NCBI GenBank assembly: GCA_035235625.1
Contig: CP141149.1
Coordinates: forward strand, 2,265,001-2,329,000
Source of the DNA: Saururus chinensis
Taxonomy: Eukaryota > Streptophyta > Magnoliopsida > Piperales > Saururaceae
DNA length: 64,000 nucleotides
Reading direction: 5' to 3'
The notes beneath the pieces were generated by a model. It did no database searches. It was not told the origin of the DNA and saw nothing but the letters and a program-made list of their open reading frames with translations. Position numbers and translations under genes: made by a program. Positions 38,383-49,624 of this stretch are shown in pieces. Each line of letters begins with the position of its first letter. Position 1 is the first letter of the stretch.

Positions 38383-40110
38383 AATACCCCCAAACCTACT
38401 TTTTGCTAGTCCTCGAGTAAAAATAAAATAAAAACAATAGAAAACAAAACTAACTACTCAAATTCCGAAAAAAATCTGGATTGCATTTAGCATATGCAAA
38501 AAATCTTTAAACCCCTAGCTTACACTAGTGGACAAGTTATAGTTTCATGAGCATTTGCAGTGAATCTACCCACAAAATTCAAAACTATAAAGATAAATAA
38601 AAATTAAAATTAAAACCACAAAAAATTTACAATCAACTCCTCATAAACATGTGACATCATTTCGTAAAATCAATCATACATAATACAACTTGTCTTCTAA
38701 AATAATAACTCATTATAACAACTTCATATTAGTGGCAAGTACTCATACATACATAATAGGTTTTTTTTTAAAAAAAAAATAGACATTGCAAGTAATTATA
38801 CAATCCCAAACTCATGAATCGAATAACATAATGTGTCTCATGTTCACTATGCAATTTCAAATTTAATACTCAAAAATAAGCATTGGCATCCATTCAGCTT
38901 CAAGAGATCATAATAGAGAATCATGCAAAACCTTCCATTAAAAGTAAAACAACCTAGATCACCTTACAACTTATTCAGGATATAATTACATAATGTCCTA
39001 TTAGAATTTTATGCTCATCTCACATGACATGTGAATGCTTAGCCTTTTTAAGCTTTCTATAAGATCAATGTAATAAGTGATAGGCTAGTGACTCCCAATC
39101 CTGTTGGCTCAGGACACTAGGTGTTAAAACACCCCCCAGGCATAATAACTTGAACTAAATAGGCTTCAAGGCTATGCATAGTGAACTCTACCTTTTGACT
39201 AGAACACCATATGCTTAGTGAGGCACGCCGAGCCCCGGTATACTCAATAGAGAGACTTTAACTTTAAGTTCTTTACAATATTTTTTTTTCTCTTTTTCTT
39301 GAGCACATTATACAATTAACTTGAATTGTGTTGACAAAAAGTCTTAAACTGTTCTAAGAACCAAGAATAGTCAAGCCCAAAACTATATTATGATAATATG
39401 AGTACTACTAGATCATGCCAAAGTTTTACTCACAATAAAATAATTACTTAGATTCAATGACTTCCACCAAGATGTAAGACCGTGAACAAGGGCTCTAATT
39501 CTCACTTAGGCAAATATCTTTCTTTTTTTTTAAAAAATAGAAGCACAAGAAACCAATATGAAGTAATCAAAACTCAAAATCATTAAATATGTCAAATCAT
39601 GTTCTAAACAGTTTGATATCAATAAACAAAGTCACATGTCTAAAAGAAGCATCAATGTAAATAAGCAAAAATAAAAAAATCTAATTCATTTTTAATTTTT
39701 TTTAAAATTTTAAGTAAAACTAAAACAAATAAAAGAAAAATCTCATTCTACACCCCAAACCTAAACGAAATATTGTCCTCAATGTATAAAAGAAAACAAA
39801 TGCAATGCTTAAGATAAGAAAAAAGGGGGAAAAAGATAGTACCTCAGTTGACATGCTCATGTGCATAACTATTAAAATAAAGATGATCTATAAAGCACAA
39901 GCATAATCAAATAAGGGAAATCAATAATGAATCATATAAGCACACCCTAATAATGAATTTAGCAATCGACAAAGATGATAAATTGAAGACCAACTAAAGA
40001 AAATATTAACTATTAAATGAAAACAAAAATAACTATCAAAGCCTAAAGTTGGGTTGCCTACCAAGAGCGCTTACTTTACTGTCTTCAGCTAGACACACCT
40101 CCATCTAAAC
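38383..40110 (-). other. E4 3' untranslated region
   Basis: A long AT-rich non-coding zone. Near 40050-40075 it carries the reverse complement of AAGCGCTCTTGGTAGGCAAC, the counterpart of the GCGCTTCTTGGGAGGCAACC motif downstream of family B's coding region (52268-52288). Near 38395-38420 it carries the reverse complement of CTCGAGGACTAGCAAAA, also shared with family B (53969 on). Confidence 0.65.
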
Positions 40111-41077
40111 TCATCCAAGGTCATTTAAAACAATTATCTTCTCATTATCAATTCTACTTATCAAATCGAAGTGAGTTAAATAAATATTTAGTGGATCATC
40201 AGAATAAATGAAAGGAAAAGCATCATCCACCAGACTTTCAATCATGACAACCTCAAAAGTATCATCGAAGTCTAATGGTTGTCTACTAGCATCAAATACA
40301 TTTAACTCACGTGTCAAGGTCCTAAAAGAAAGCCTCATCACTCCATTCCGATAATTTATTAAAGTATTAGAAGTAGCAAGAAATGGATTACCCAAAATCA
40401 CAGGGATTTGAGAAGATGTATTTGAAACTAGTTTTGTGTCTAAAACAATGAAGTCCACTAGAAAATAGAATTTGTCCACTTGAACAAGGACATCTTCCTC
40501 AATTCTTCTTGGCCTTTTGATTGAGTAGTCAGCAAGTTGAAGTGTTAGGTTGGTGGGTTTTAAATCCGCTAGACCTAATTGCTCATAAATAGAAAAAGGT
40601 AAAAGATTTACACTTGCCCCTAAATCAAGCAATGCCTTTTCAATTCAAAAGTTCCTGATTACATAGGATATGGTTGGATAGCCTAAATCCTTGTATTTGG
40701 GAGGGGTATTGTGCAGCAAAATTGAGCTCACTTGTTTTGTAAAAAATGTCTTCTTTTGTACATTTAGCTTATGCTTGATTGTCAAAAATGTTCCATAAGA
40801 TAGAATTTGTTTAATGGCATCTAAGAGAGGAATCTTAATCTAGTTTGAAAATTTCAAAAATGTTACCATTTTGCACCAATTTATAAGAAGATTGTAATCT
40901 TTGGGGAAAAGGAGGTGGAATAAGAGAAACATAATTGGAGTTGTCAAGTTCATCACCATGTTTAGAATTCAAAGACTCCTTAGGTTCAATAGCCTTCATT
41001 GGAATGTCTTTGTTAATTACTTTTCCACCTCTTAAAGTGGTGATGGACTTAGCATGCTCTTCGTGTGAACTTGTAGA
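40111..41077 (-). pseudogene. E4 gag-linker and protease region (fossil)
   Basis: The aspartic-protease part is at 40632-40111, with LDLGASVNLLPFSIYEQLG, LQLADYSIKRPRR, VDKFYFLVDFIVLD and IPVILGNPFLATSNTLI. The upstream linker (to 41077) contains a TLRGGK segment like family B's TLRSGR. The next conserved landmark downstream is the GGCAACC motif, with no polymerase domains between. Broken in a few places. Confidence 0.8.
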
Positions 41078-42955
41078 AAGGTATTTTTCTTTATTTTTCT
41101 TTTAGGATGTTTTAGAGTATTTTATTTTATTTTATTTTTCTTTTGTTTACTTTTAAGTGGTTTTTATCGCTTATTTTCTTTTAAAAGTATATGTCTCTTT
41201 TTAAAGAGATCAATTTCATGAAGAAAGTTCAAGTAATTAATTAAGTGATGAAAATGATTAAGTGAGTAATTTCTATTTTATTTTCATTATCTTGGATAAT
41301 TGTGCTTATATTTTAAAATCACATTTCACACACTTGAAACTTGTAGGAATACAATTTTATGATTTATTACTTGTAATCTTAGTGGGATATCTTTAACTGA
41401 GCATATATTTTTGAAAACTTGGCAATTGTGTAATTTTTAATATTTTATGATAGATCTTTATGCTTAGCTTTTATTTAAAAAAAAATGGGATAAGTGTGTA
41501 GAAAAAAAAGAATAAAAAAAATGGAAAAAAACAATGGAAAAAAAAGTTGAAAAATAAATTGATTGAATGAAAAAAATGATGAAAAAAAAGAGTAAAGGTT
41601 TGTTTCCCTTTTTACTGAGTAACCGGACCTTGTGCCTAGGCAAGTATAAGGGATCGTGTCAAAAGGTGAAAAGTTGAGATAAATTCTTTTATGACTTGCT
41701 TGGTTCTGTAGCCTTTATAGTTTGAGTTATTAAGCTTGAGGGGTGTTTCAACACCTAGTGCCTTGAGCCAACTGGATTAGGGACACTGGCCTAACACTTG
41801 TTACATGGACTATTTAGAAAGCTTAATCGAACTAAGTATTGCACAAGTCATACTTTGATGTATATTATGCTCTTATTCCCTAAATTTAATTGAAATTTGA
41901 AGGCTATTACATGAGGGTTTATTATGAGATGTTAGAGATGAAAGATTGTCATTGTTATATTTTTTTAGTTAGTGAACTTTAATGAGCTTGGTTAATGGGT
42001 CACATAAGATATGCTTGTTAATAAAGAATGAAATTGTATGACTACAAAGTTTCTACACTTTATGTTTTTGAAATGTATATATGTAGTTGCACAATTATTT
42101 CTAAGATGGGGTTATAGAATAGATTATTCCTTACTTGAAAGTGATCAGATCTTAATCGTTTACTTGTTTCAAGTATTTGTGGTTGGTTCTTTTTAAAAAT
42201 AGTTATGTGTTTTTAAGAGAAGATTATTTTTCAAATTTTTGTTTTCTTGTTTGTTTGTTTTATTTTCTTAGGTTTCGATATTTGTGAGTATCATTACCGC
42301 AAACCCTCACGAGACACAACTCGTCCAACTAGGGACACCTAGGGGTTTAAAGGCTTGTTGCATACGCTAAATGCAATCGTGATTCCCTACGAAAGTGGCA
42401 TTTATTTATGTTTTAGATTAGTTGTTTTATTTTATTTTTGTTTTGCTCGAGGACTAGCAAAATATAGGTTTGGGGGTATTTGATAAGTAGGAAATATATA
42501 TCTATTTTATGTCTTTTTACCTTATTTACTAGTATAGATTTAGGTTAATTTAGAGTTAATTATGGTTTATTTAGATTAAGATAGATATTAGTATTTTAGT
42601 TTAATTATTAATGATTTTGTAGTTATTAGTTGTTTAGACATGTATTTAAATCAAGATGGAATTTTAGTTACTTTCTACATGTCTAAAGTATGGTATTTTA
42701 TGTTTTGTAGGTAAAATGCGCTTATCGAAGTACTTGGACGATGTTTGAAATGATTAAAGATAGTCTTCACATGCTTTAAAATGATTTGGACAACTTTTTG
42801 GAGTTATAAACAAGTTAGAAATTAATATGGACACGAAGGAAAGTTTAATGAACAGAATATGAACTGTCCAGGAAAACATAAACACTGTATCCGATCGAAT
42901 GGGCTGCAGGGTGATCGATCGGGATAACGTGAATTTAAACAAAAATACAGTTCAA

Positions 42956-43073
42956 GCGATCGATCGGGCATGCAGGGCGATCGATCGGCATAACGTGTAG
43001 TTTCCTTGTTTGACCCAAATTCTAATCCTTTTTATATTGGACTTCTTCCTACGGATTTTATGCCTATAAAAAG
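42956..43073 (+). promoter_or_regulatory. family B LTR promoter region (older copy)
   Basis: Palindrome with arms CGATCGATCGG at 42956-42988, then a TATA box TATAAAAAG at 43065-43073. A second, decayed palindrome lies at about 42893-42923. Spacing is the same as in the young copy. Confidence 0.6.
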
Positions 43074-43618
43074 ACATATTTGGCTTAAAATTGGGGGGAT
43101 TCAAATAGATTTTAGGAGGAGAAAAAGGAAGAAGAAGATGGAGGAGAACTCAAAGCTTTTAATGGAGATTCAAGTGCTTTCTTCTACAATGGAATACTAG
43201 ACTTTTCCTTTACTTAGGAGTTGATGAAGCTATAGATAAGTTTCAGATTTTTTTCTTTTTAATTTAGATCTTAGTTGTGAATGATGACAATTGTATGATA
43301 TGGATTTCCTTTTTAATGGAAGAGCTTTTAATGTTTATTCAAGTCTATGTTGATTTATTGTCTTGTAGATGATAGATTGATATGGTTTTGATATTTGCAT
43401 CGATTCTAATTTTTGTGATTAGATGAGATGGTCATACAATAGTTTTAATGTTCAGATAATTAATGACTTGGATGAGTTATACTAAGATTAGACGGGTCAT
43501 GCCCATAGCTAGTTTAGTATAGATGATCTGTGCTATTGTCGAAGATAGTCCATGCTATGGAAGTTAATTAATGATTCTTTTTGAAGTAATTCTAGCTTGT
43601 AGCTGAGAATACTTGTTC

Positions 43619-43762
43619 ATATTCACACTAGATTTAGATTAAAAGTTAAGGAATTGTTATGGTTCTATATTCACACTAGATTTAGATTAAAAGTTAAGGA
43701 ATTGTTATGGTTCTATATTCACACTAGATTTAGATTAAAAGTTAAGGAATTGTTATGGTTCT
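43619..43762 (+). repeat. 48-bp tandem triplication
   Basis: Three identical or near-identical 48-bp units start at 43619, 43667 and 43715, each beginning ATATTCACACTAG. The young family B LTRs carry the segment once (for example near 49046). The copy's LTR similarity stops after the third unit. Confidence 0.9.
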
Positions 43763-44211
43763 TGGTTCCTCATTAATTTTTATATTCTCCATTGTATCAA
43801 AAGAAAGAATTTTCAAAAGATTGATTCACTCTTCTCAATCATCCTGAATTATCGCGCAACCATGTGAGCATGTAACAACAATTTTTTTCTTTGTAATAAA
43901 AGAAAAAAATAGTGTAAAACTTAAATGAAAGAATACAAAAAAAAGAAAGTTAGAAGTTAATAGACAGAATTTTTTTATAAAAAGGCCAAAGGCATTATCA
44001 AAGTACATGTTTGAACCAAAAAGATTTTCTGTGGTAACGTGGGTAGTGCCTCTTGTATTAAAAAAATAAAATTTGCAGAATTTAAATATTGAAAGTAAAT
44101 GACATAAAGTAAATAACTTAATTTAAAGAGTTAGTGTACAAAAATAAAAGCTAGAAAATTAGTATAGTTAGAGTGAGTTTTTTATTTGTAACAGATTCTT
44201 ATCACACATTG
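43763..44211 (-). other. E4 5' leader
   Basis: AT-rich non-coding stretch between the family B piece and E4's primer site. No motif is recognised except the adjacent primer-site remnant. Confidence 0.4.
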
Positions 44212-44235
44212 CAATCCCCGACAACAGCACTAATT
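44212..44235 (-). other. E4 primer-binding-site remnant
   Basis: Reverse complement of a TTGGCGCCGTTGCCGGGGAT-type site, diverged but aligned along its length. It abuts the LTR edge TGTTGTTATG at 44236, which fixes this LTR as the 5' LTR of E4. Confidence 0.65.
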
Positions 44236-44729
44236 TGTTGTTATGTCTGAACCAAGATTATGAAGAAGTCAAATTCATATTTGTTTTACTTTCCACTTGT
44301 AGTAGACAAGGTCAATCCATAGAGAAAGCCTTGTACAATTAAAAAAAATGATTACGAAAAAAATAGAGGAAAGAAAAATTAAGAGAAAAAAAGTAGAAGA
44401 GTATTGAGGCAAAAAAAAGTTAAGAAAGCAATATGATAAAACACTAAGGCATTAAGGGTCATTATAACATCTAAAGATGTTCTTCATGTGTCATGTTAAG
44501 ATTCTATCTAACCGGAAGAGATGAACATTAAAAGCAAAAACAAAGACAGAAAATACTTTAGATAGATGAAGGATAAAAACAATTATTTCTTCAAGAGTTA
44601 TCACAATCAAATAATATAAAGAAGGAGAGCCTTCAAGTATCTCCAAATCACAAAGAAACTAGAATAATGATAATATTAAATGAACATCACTTCAAATAAC
44701 CAAAACACTACAAGAAAACTGACTATTAG

Positions 44730-44980
44730 CCACACTTTTAAGTGTCGCTTAAATTAAAAAAAACAGTATTAGTGGCATTTATGTAAACGTCGCTAATGTA
44801 TATAATTATTTAAAAAAATAATAAATTTATTTTTAAATAAAAAAATTTATTACAATTAACGACGTATAAAAATTATGTTGCTAAAAGAATTAAAAAAACT
44901 AAAAAATAAAAAACACTATTAGCAATGCTCTTATAGAACGTTGCTAAAATAATTAAATATAAAAAAAACAAAAAACTGGG
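44730..44980. repeat. left subterminal repeats of the CACTA element
   Basis: Degenerate copies of the TTAGCGACG/CGTCGCTAA motif occur in both orientations, separated by A/T-rich runs. Confidence 0.7.
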
Positions 44981-44984
44981 TCAT

Positions 44985-45760
44985 AACACGGCTCAGAAAG
45001 GAATAGCGCGGTGACATGCAACGCTGGTCACTGTTTATCCATGCGGGGCAAGGGTTACTGCACTCGTGCCGGGTGTGGGGCTCATGGCATCGCGCACCGA
45101 CGGTAAGGCAGGTGCGGGTCAGGACGGCGGGTGCAGGCCGGGACAGCGGGTGTGAGCGGGACGGCGGGTGCGGACTGGACGGTGGGTGCGGGCGGGACGG
45201 CGGCCACCGAATTCATAGCTCCGAGCTCATCGTCCGAGGCTTCCAGGAGGTACCCCAAACCCGGCTGCCAATCGCCCGAGGCGGGGTGCAGGGTGACACG
45301 AGGTCCAGGGTCGTGGCCTCCCGATTGTTCTCATCGTCGTACATAGGGTACAGGGTGCGGTGCGGCGCGACCGGGGTCAGACGACGACAAGGATTGCTGG
45401 GCTGGGCCGGGAGGAACTGGCTGAAGGACCCAAAGATGCCGCTTTCTCTATCCATGCCGTTGGTGGGCGCGGTGCGGGGTGCAGCATGGGGCTGGATGAC
45501 GGGAAGGAGAATTGGGCAGGGCCGGGAGGGGGTGACTGAAGGACCCAAAGATGGGAGGGGAGGGGGTGGTTGAAGTTGGAAGCAGAGGAGACGGAGGAAT
45601 GAGGACTGCCGGAGGTGGAATATAAAGACACGGCCCAAAAATTGCCCAAGCGCGAAATTTTCCGCCCAACGCGAAATTTTGTGCTCGGGCATATTATAGT
45701 CCGGGTTTTTGTTTAGCAACGTAAGCAGCGAAGCGTTAGTTTCTAGCATTAACAAGTAGG
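44985..45760. other. GC-rich block inside the CACTA element
   Basis: Strikingly GC-rich relative to its surroundings. Long open frames exist on both strands (45016-45573 plus; 45755-45213 minus), as expected for GC-rich DNA. No domain was recognised. The minus-strand frame contains YPMYDDENNREATTLDL, which looks protein-like but is unassigned. It could be a captured host fragment or element-derived repeat. Confidence 0.4.
45120..45205. repeat. 19-bp GC-rich minisatellite
   Basis: Four to five imperfect units of a GACGGCGGGTGCGGGCGGG type lie within the GC-rich block. Confidence 0.7.
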
Positions 45761-45796
45761 CCTCTTATCAAGGTTCTTGACTTTCCAGTTACCTTG

Positions 45797-45984
45797 CAAC
45801 CAGGAATAAAGGATAATAACTTAGTTTTCTGATGTCAAAGATTGGAACGGTGCCGCAATGACAGAGCATACTAATCAGAATTATCTCGTACAACTAGGAA
45901 TAAAGGAGAATAACTCAGTTTTCTAATGTTAAAGATCGGAACAGTGCCGCAATGACAAAGCATACTAATCAGAATTATCTCTTG
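45797..45984. repeat. 94-bp tandem duplication
   Basis: Two units (45797-45890, 45891-45984) differ at only a few positions. Both contain GTGCCGCAATGACA and AATCAGAATTATCTC. Confidence 0.9.
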
Positions 45985-46230
45985 TAGTAGCGATGTTTAG
46001 TATAAGCAACGCTAATATTGAAGCGTATTAGCAACCTTATACTTAATCAGCACTAATTACATAAGTATTAGTGACGCTGCTCCAAAAGCGTTGCTAATAC
46101 ATCATGTATTAGCAACATTTTAGCGAACTCGTCGCTAATTCATATGTATTAGCGACGCTTTAAAACAAAGCGTCACTATAAATTATTGTTTTTTAAATTT
46201 TTAAATAAAACATATAAAAAGTAAAAAATA
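45985..46230. repeat. internal subterminal-type repeats
   Basis: Several TATTAGCGACGCTT-like motifs and their inverses lie between the duplication and the first CT-rich tract. More copies are at 46608-46700, between CT-rich tracts. Confidence 0.75.
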
Positions 46231-46246
46231 AAAAATAAATATTTCC

Positions 46247-46838
46247 CTCAACTCCTCGTCTCTATACCCTTTTTCTAAACCTTCTCTCTCTCCTCACCTT
46301 CTCTCTCCACACTCCCTCTCCCTCAATCTCTCTCCTCCCTCTTCCGTTATCCCCCCTCTCTCTTCCCTCACCTATCCCCTCTCTCTTCCCTTCCTCTCTT
46401 TCCCTCTCTCTCTCCCCCTCTTGCTCTCCTCTCTTTCCCTCCCTCCCTCTCTCTCTCCCCTCTCCTCTCTTTCCCTCCCTCTCTCTCCCCCCTCCTCTCT
46501 TTCCCTCCCTCTCTCTCCCCTCCCCTCCCTTTCCCTCCCTCTCTCTCCCCTCTCCTCGCTTTCCCTCCCTCTCTCTCCCCTCTCCTCTCTCCTCTAATTT
46601 TAATTTTTTATACGTCGCTATTAGTACAGGTATTAGCGACATATAGTGCATACGTCGCTAATACATGTACTAGTAGTGACGCATATTCTAATACGTTGCT
46701 ACTAATATTTATTTTATTCTTAAAAAAAATTAAAAAATCAAAATAAAATTCCTCTCACCCTCCCTTTCTTCCCTCACTTATCCCCTCTCTTCTCTCCCCT
46801 CTCCTCTCTCCTCCCCCTCTCCTCTATCTCTCCCCTCT
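46247..46838. repeat. CT-rich tract, left part
   Basis: Units of TCTCTCTCCCCTCTCCTCTC then TTTCCCTCCC repeat for about 350 bp (46247-46596) and resume at 46751-46838. A block of subterminal motifs lies between. Protein-like frames here (Arg/Glu/Gly repeats) are artefacts. The solo LTR inserted at its right edge. Confidence 0.9.
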
Positions 46839-47030
46839 TGTAACAACCCATCTTCCGGTTATGCTTAACCCGGAGGGGTTAAGGGTAATTTAGTAATTTG
46901 ATATAAGGGTTACGGGGTTTCATTAGGTGAAATCCCTGTATCTGGGAAGAGCTCGAAGTAACGAACACAACGCACCCAAGAACACTCAAAACGGAGGTCG
47001 GGAACGAAAGTTACGACCTCGGGAAATGTG

Positions 47031-47080
47031 CCACATGGGCGGGACCCACTTTAAAAGTGCGGGATAACCTACCCATGTGG
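47031..47080 (+). other. conserved inverted-repeat block of chromovirus LTRs
   Basis: Outer arms CCACATGGG (47031-47039) and CCCATGTGG (47072-47080) enclose an inner CACTTTAAAAGTG near-palindrome. The same arrangement is at 33754-33803 and, weaker, at 6667-6714. Confidence 0.7.
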
Positions 47081-48014
47081 GGTCTAGTTTTGAAGGGCTC
47101 GTCAATACGAGTCCATCGGTACTAAGATCGTACGATTCCGACTTCGGGATAAAAAGTTATCGCGTTTTGAAGTTGGAATTGTGTTTAATTAAAATAATAA
47201 TAAAATATTCAGAAAAAGACAGACTAGATGACGCTAGCAGCTGAGTCGAGCCGAGCCGGAGCCGAGTCGCGCCTGAGCCGCGCCGGAGAGCCGCGCGCCA
47301 CGCGGCGGCGCACGATCGCAGCCGTCCGCGCGACGCGGGTCCTGCGCGATCGCGCGGCGGACCGCACGACGCGCCCGTCGCGCGGTTCGGTCCTGCGCGC
47401 CGCACACAGCGCGTTAACGAGCGCGTAACGCGCATGTTATGCGCACCGCCTCCAATTTTGGGCCAATTGGGACGCGCCATGTGGCGCGAGCGCGTGCGCG
47501 CGTCTTTCCTCTTCTTCCGTACGCTCGCACGCCAGTTTTCTATAAATAGCTCATTTCGTTCATTCTTCTGGAGGACTTTCTGGAGTCATTCTACGTCCGT
47601 TTTCTTCCGTTCAAAATGCGTTCCTAGCTAAATCGAGGGTGCTCTACGCAATGGAAGCATCAATTCTTCGAGTTAGCAACTCTATATATGAGAATGTCCG
47701 GGGCAAAGGGGAGGTTATGTCCGCCGCCCACGGGCGCGACAAGGGTAAAATATCTCCGGGTAAGGGGAAATTCTCCCACGTTTCCTCATTTTCTATTCTT
47801 CGTTTCTTACTCATTTTAAGTCCGATTAGAGTTATTCAAGAGGCCTTCCTAGCTAATTCGAGGGTGAGCAATGCAATGGAAGCATCCACTCCTCGAATTA
47901 TCAATGTTAGGTGAGAGAAACATCCCAAGGGTAAGGGGAGGTTCTGCCCGTTGCCTATGGGCACGGGAAGGGAAAAGTGTCTTCGGACAAGGGGAGGTTC
48001 TGTCCGCTGCCTAC

Positions 48015-49322
48015 TGATAAGTATGAAATCTATATCTATTTTATATGCCTTTTTACCTTATTTGCTAGTATAGATTAGGTTAATTTAGAGTTAATTATTG
48101 TTTATTTAGATTAAGATAAATATTAGTATTTTAGTTTAATTATTAATGATTTTGTAGTTATTAGTTGTTTCGACATGTATTTAAATCAAGTTAGAATTTT
48201 AATTACATTATACATGTCTAAAGTATGATATTTTATGTTTTGTAGGTAAAGTGCGCTTATTGAAGTACTTGGACGATGTTTGAAATACTTGAAAATAGTC
48301 TTCACATGCTTTAAAGTGATTTGGACAACTTTTCGGAGTTATAAACAAGTTAGAAATTAATATGGACACGAAGGAAAGCTTAATGAACAGAATATGAACA
48401 GTCCAGGAAAACAGAAACACTGTAGCCGATCGATCGGGCATGCGGGGCGATCGATTGGGATAACATGAATTCAGATGAAAATACAGTGTAGCCGATCGAT
48501 CGGGCATGCAGGGCGATCGATCGGCATAACGTGCAGTTTCCTTGTTTGACCCAAATTCCAATCCTTTTCATATTGGACTTCTTCCTACGGAACTTATGCC
48601 TATAAAAAGACATATTTGGCTTAGAATTGGGGGGAGAAAAAGGAAGAAGAAGCTATAGATAAGTTTCAGTTTATTTTCTTTTTAATTTAGATCTCAGTTG
48701 TGAATGATGACAATTGTATGATATGGATTTCCTTTTTAATGGAAGAGCTTTTAATGTTTATTCAAGTCTATGTTGATTTATTGTCTTGTAGATGATAGAT
48801 TGATATGGTTTTGATATTTGCATCGATTCTAATTTCTGTGATTTAGATGAGATGGTCATACAATAGTTTTAATGTTCAGATAATTAATGACTTGGATGAG
48901 TTATACTAAGATTAGACGGGTCATGCCTATAGCTAGTTTAGTGTAGATGATCCGTGCTATTGTCGAAGATAGTTCATGCCATGGAAGTTAATTAATGATT
49001 CTTTTTGAAGTAATTCTAGCTTGTAGCTGAGAATACTTGTTCATGTTCACACTAGATTTAGATTAAGAGTTAAGGAATTGTTATGGTTCTATAGTGGATT
49101 CAATTTCCTAAGTAATTTCCATCAAATTAATCTCTTATTTTAAACTAGTTGATTTTCTTCTTTTGCTTAATTTAAGTTTAAGTTATTTTTAGTTTTTAAA
49201 TCAGCAAATTCCTCTTTAGATTTAGTAATAACCCATCCGTCCCTGAGGTTCGACAACCCTTAAATACTTATCCTAGTACAATTACCTTGTACACTTGCAA
49301 AGGGTTTAATTATAAACGATCA
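48015..49322 (+). repeat. family B 5' LTR
   Basis: 1308 bp, TG...CA; nearly identical to 54003-55423, which is somewhat longer. Contains paired palindromes and a TATA box. Confidence 0.92.
48426..48609 (+). promoter_or_regulatory. family B LTR promoter: paired palindromes and TATA box
   Basis: Two 33-bp inverted repeats, 48426-48458 and 48492-48524, have arms CCGATCGATCG and CGATCGATCGG around a GGCATGCAGG-type centre. TATAAAAAG lies at 48601-48609, about 77 bp beyond the second. The same arrangement is in the 3' LTR. By position this is the LTR promoter; the palindromes could be factor-binding sites. This is an inference from layout. Confidence 0.6.
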
Positions 49323-49327
49323 AGTTT

Positions 49328-49347
49328 TTGGCGCCGTTGCCGGGGAC
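49328..49347 (+). other. family B primer-binding site
   Basis: TTGGCGCCGTTGCCGGGGAC begins six bases after the LTR end. It matches the conserved site of Athila/Tat elements (complement of a tRNA 3' end, tRNA-Asp in Athila). Confidence 0.85.
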
Positions 49348-49624
49348 GGTGTTGATTTGTTAGTAAATTAGTATTAGGATAATTCTATCTAATTTAGATT
49401 TAGTTTGCTTTAGTTTTTAGGTTAATTTTTAGTTTCTTACCTTTTGTTAATTTGATTTTGTAGGCTGAGTTGAAGATCGTGCTCTCTACAGTTGTGGCCA
49501 CAAGTGGACATCCCAAGCATAGTGCTTCTTTTCGGTTTGCAAGATCCTTTTCTCTCTTTATTTTGATTTATTTTTAGTTAGTTTTTGTTTGTTATTCCCT
49601 TTTTTTTTTTACATTTAAAATTGT
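49348..49624 (+). other. family B leader
   Basis: T-rich non-coding leader between primer site and gag. No other feature is seen. Confidence 0.6.

Larger units (their letters stand above)
41078..43762 (+). mobile_element. family B fragment (3' region plus partial LTR) inside E4
   Basis: 41078-42480 is nearly colinear with 52603-54002 of the young family B element, including the A-rich run near 41480-41600 and the CTCGAGGACTAGC motif with purine tract before 42481. The LTR part starts TGATAAGTAG at 42481. It carries one clear palindrome and a TATA box at 43065-43073, and then a 48-bp tripled segment. The internal gag-protease part is not present. It is an incomplete fossil, more diverged than the 48015-55423 copy. 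Confidence 0.85.

Noticed and set aside
45016-45755. Frames of 180-185 codons on both strands as a gene
   Set aside because: GC-rich DNA lacks stops on both strands; no domain and no start context favours either. Kept only as a GC-rich block of unknown origin.
46262-46651. 129-codon Arg/Glu/Gly-rich frame (and similar at 56027-56495, 57298-57504)
   Set aside because: Pure product of CT/GA-rich simple repeats; codon content has no gene-like pattern.
47157-47480. 107-codon Arg/Ala-rich minus frame and 66-codon plus frame
   Set aside because: Lie in the GC-rich part of a solo LTR; the same kind of shadow occurs at 33361-33555 and 63400-63680.
48208-48613. Frames with repeated PDRS.MPDRSAT and HARSIGY motifs
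   Set aside because: They arise from the two LTR palindromes read through; not a repeat protein.
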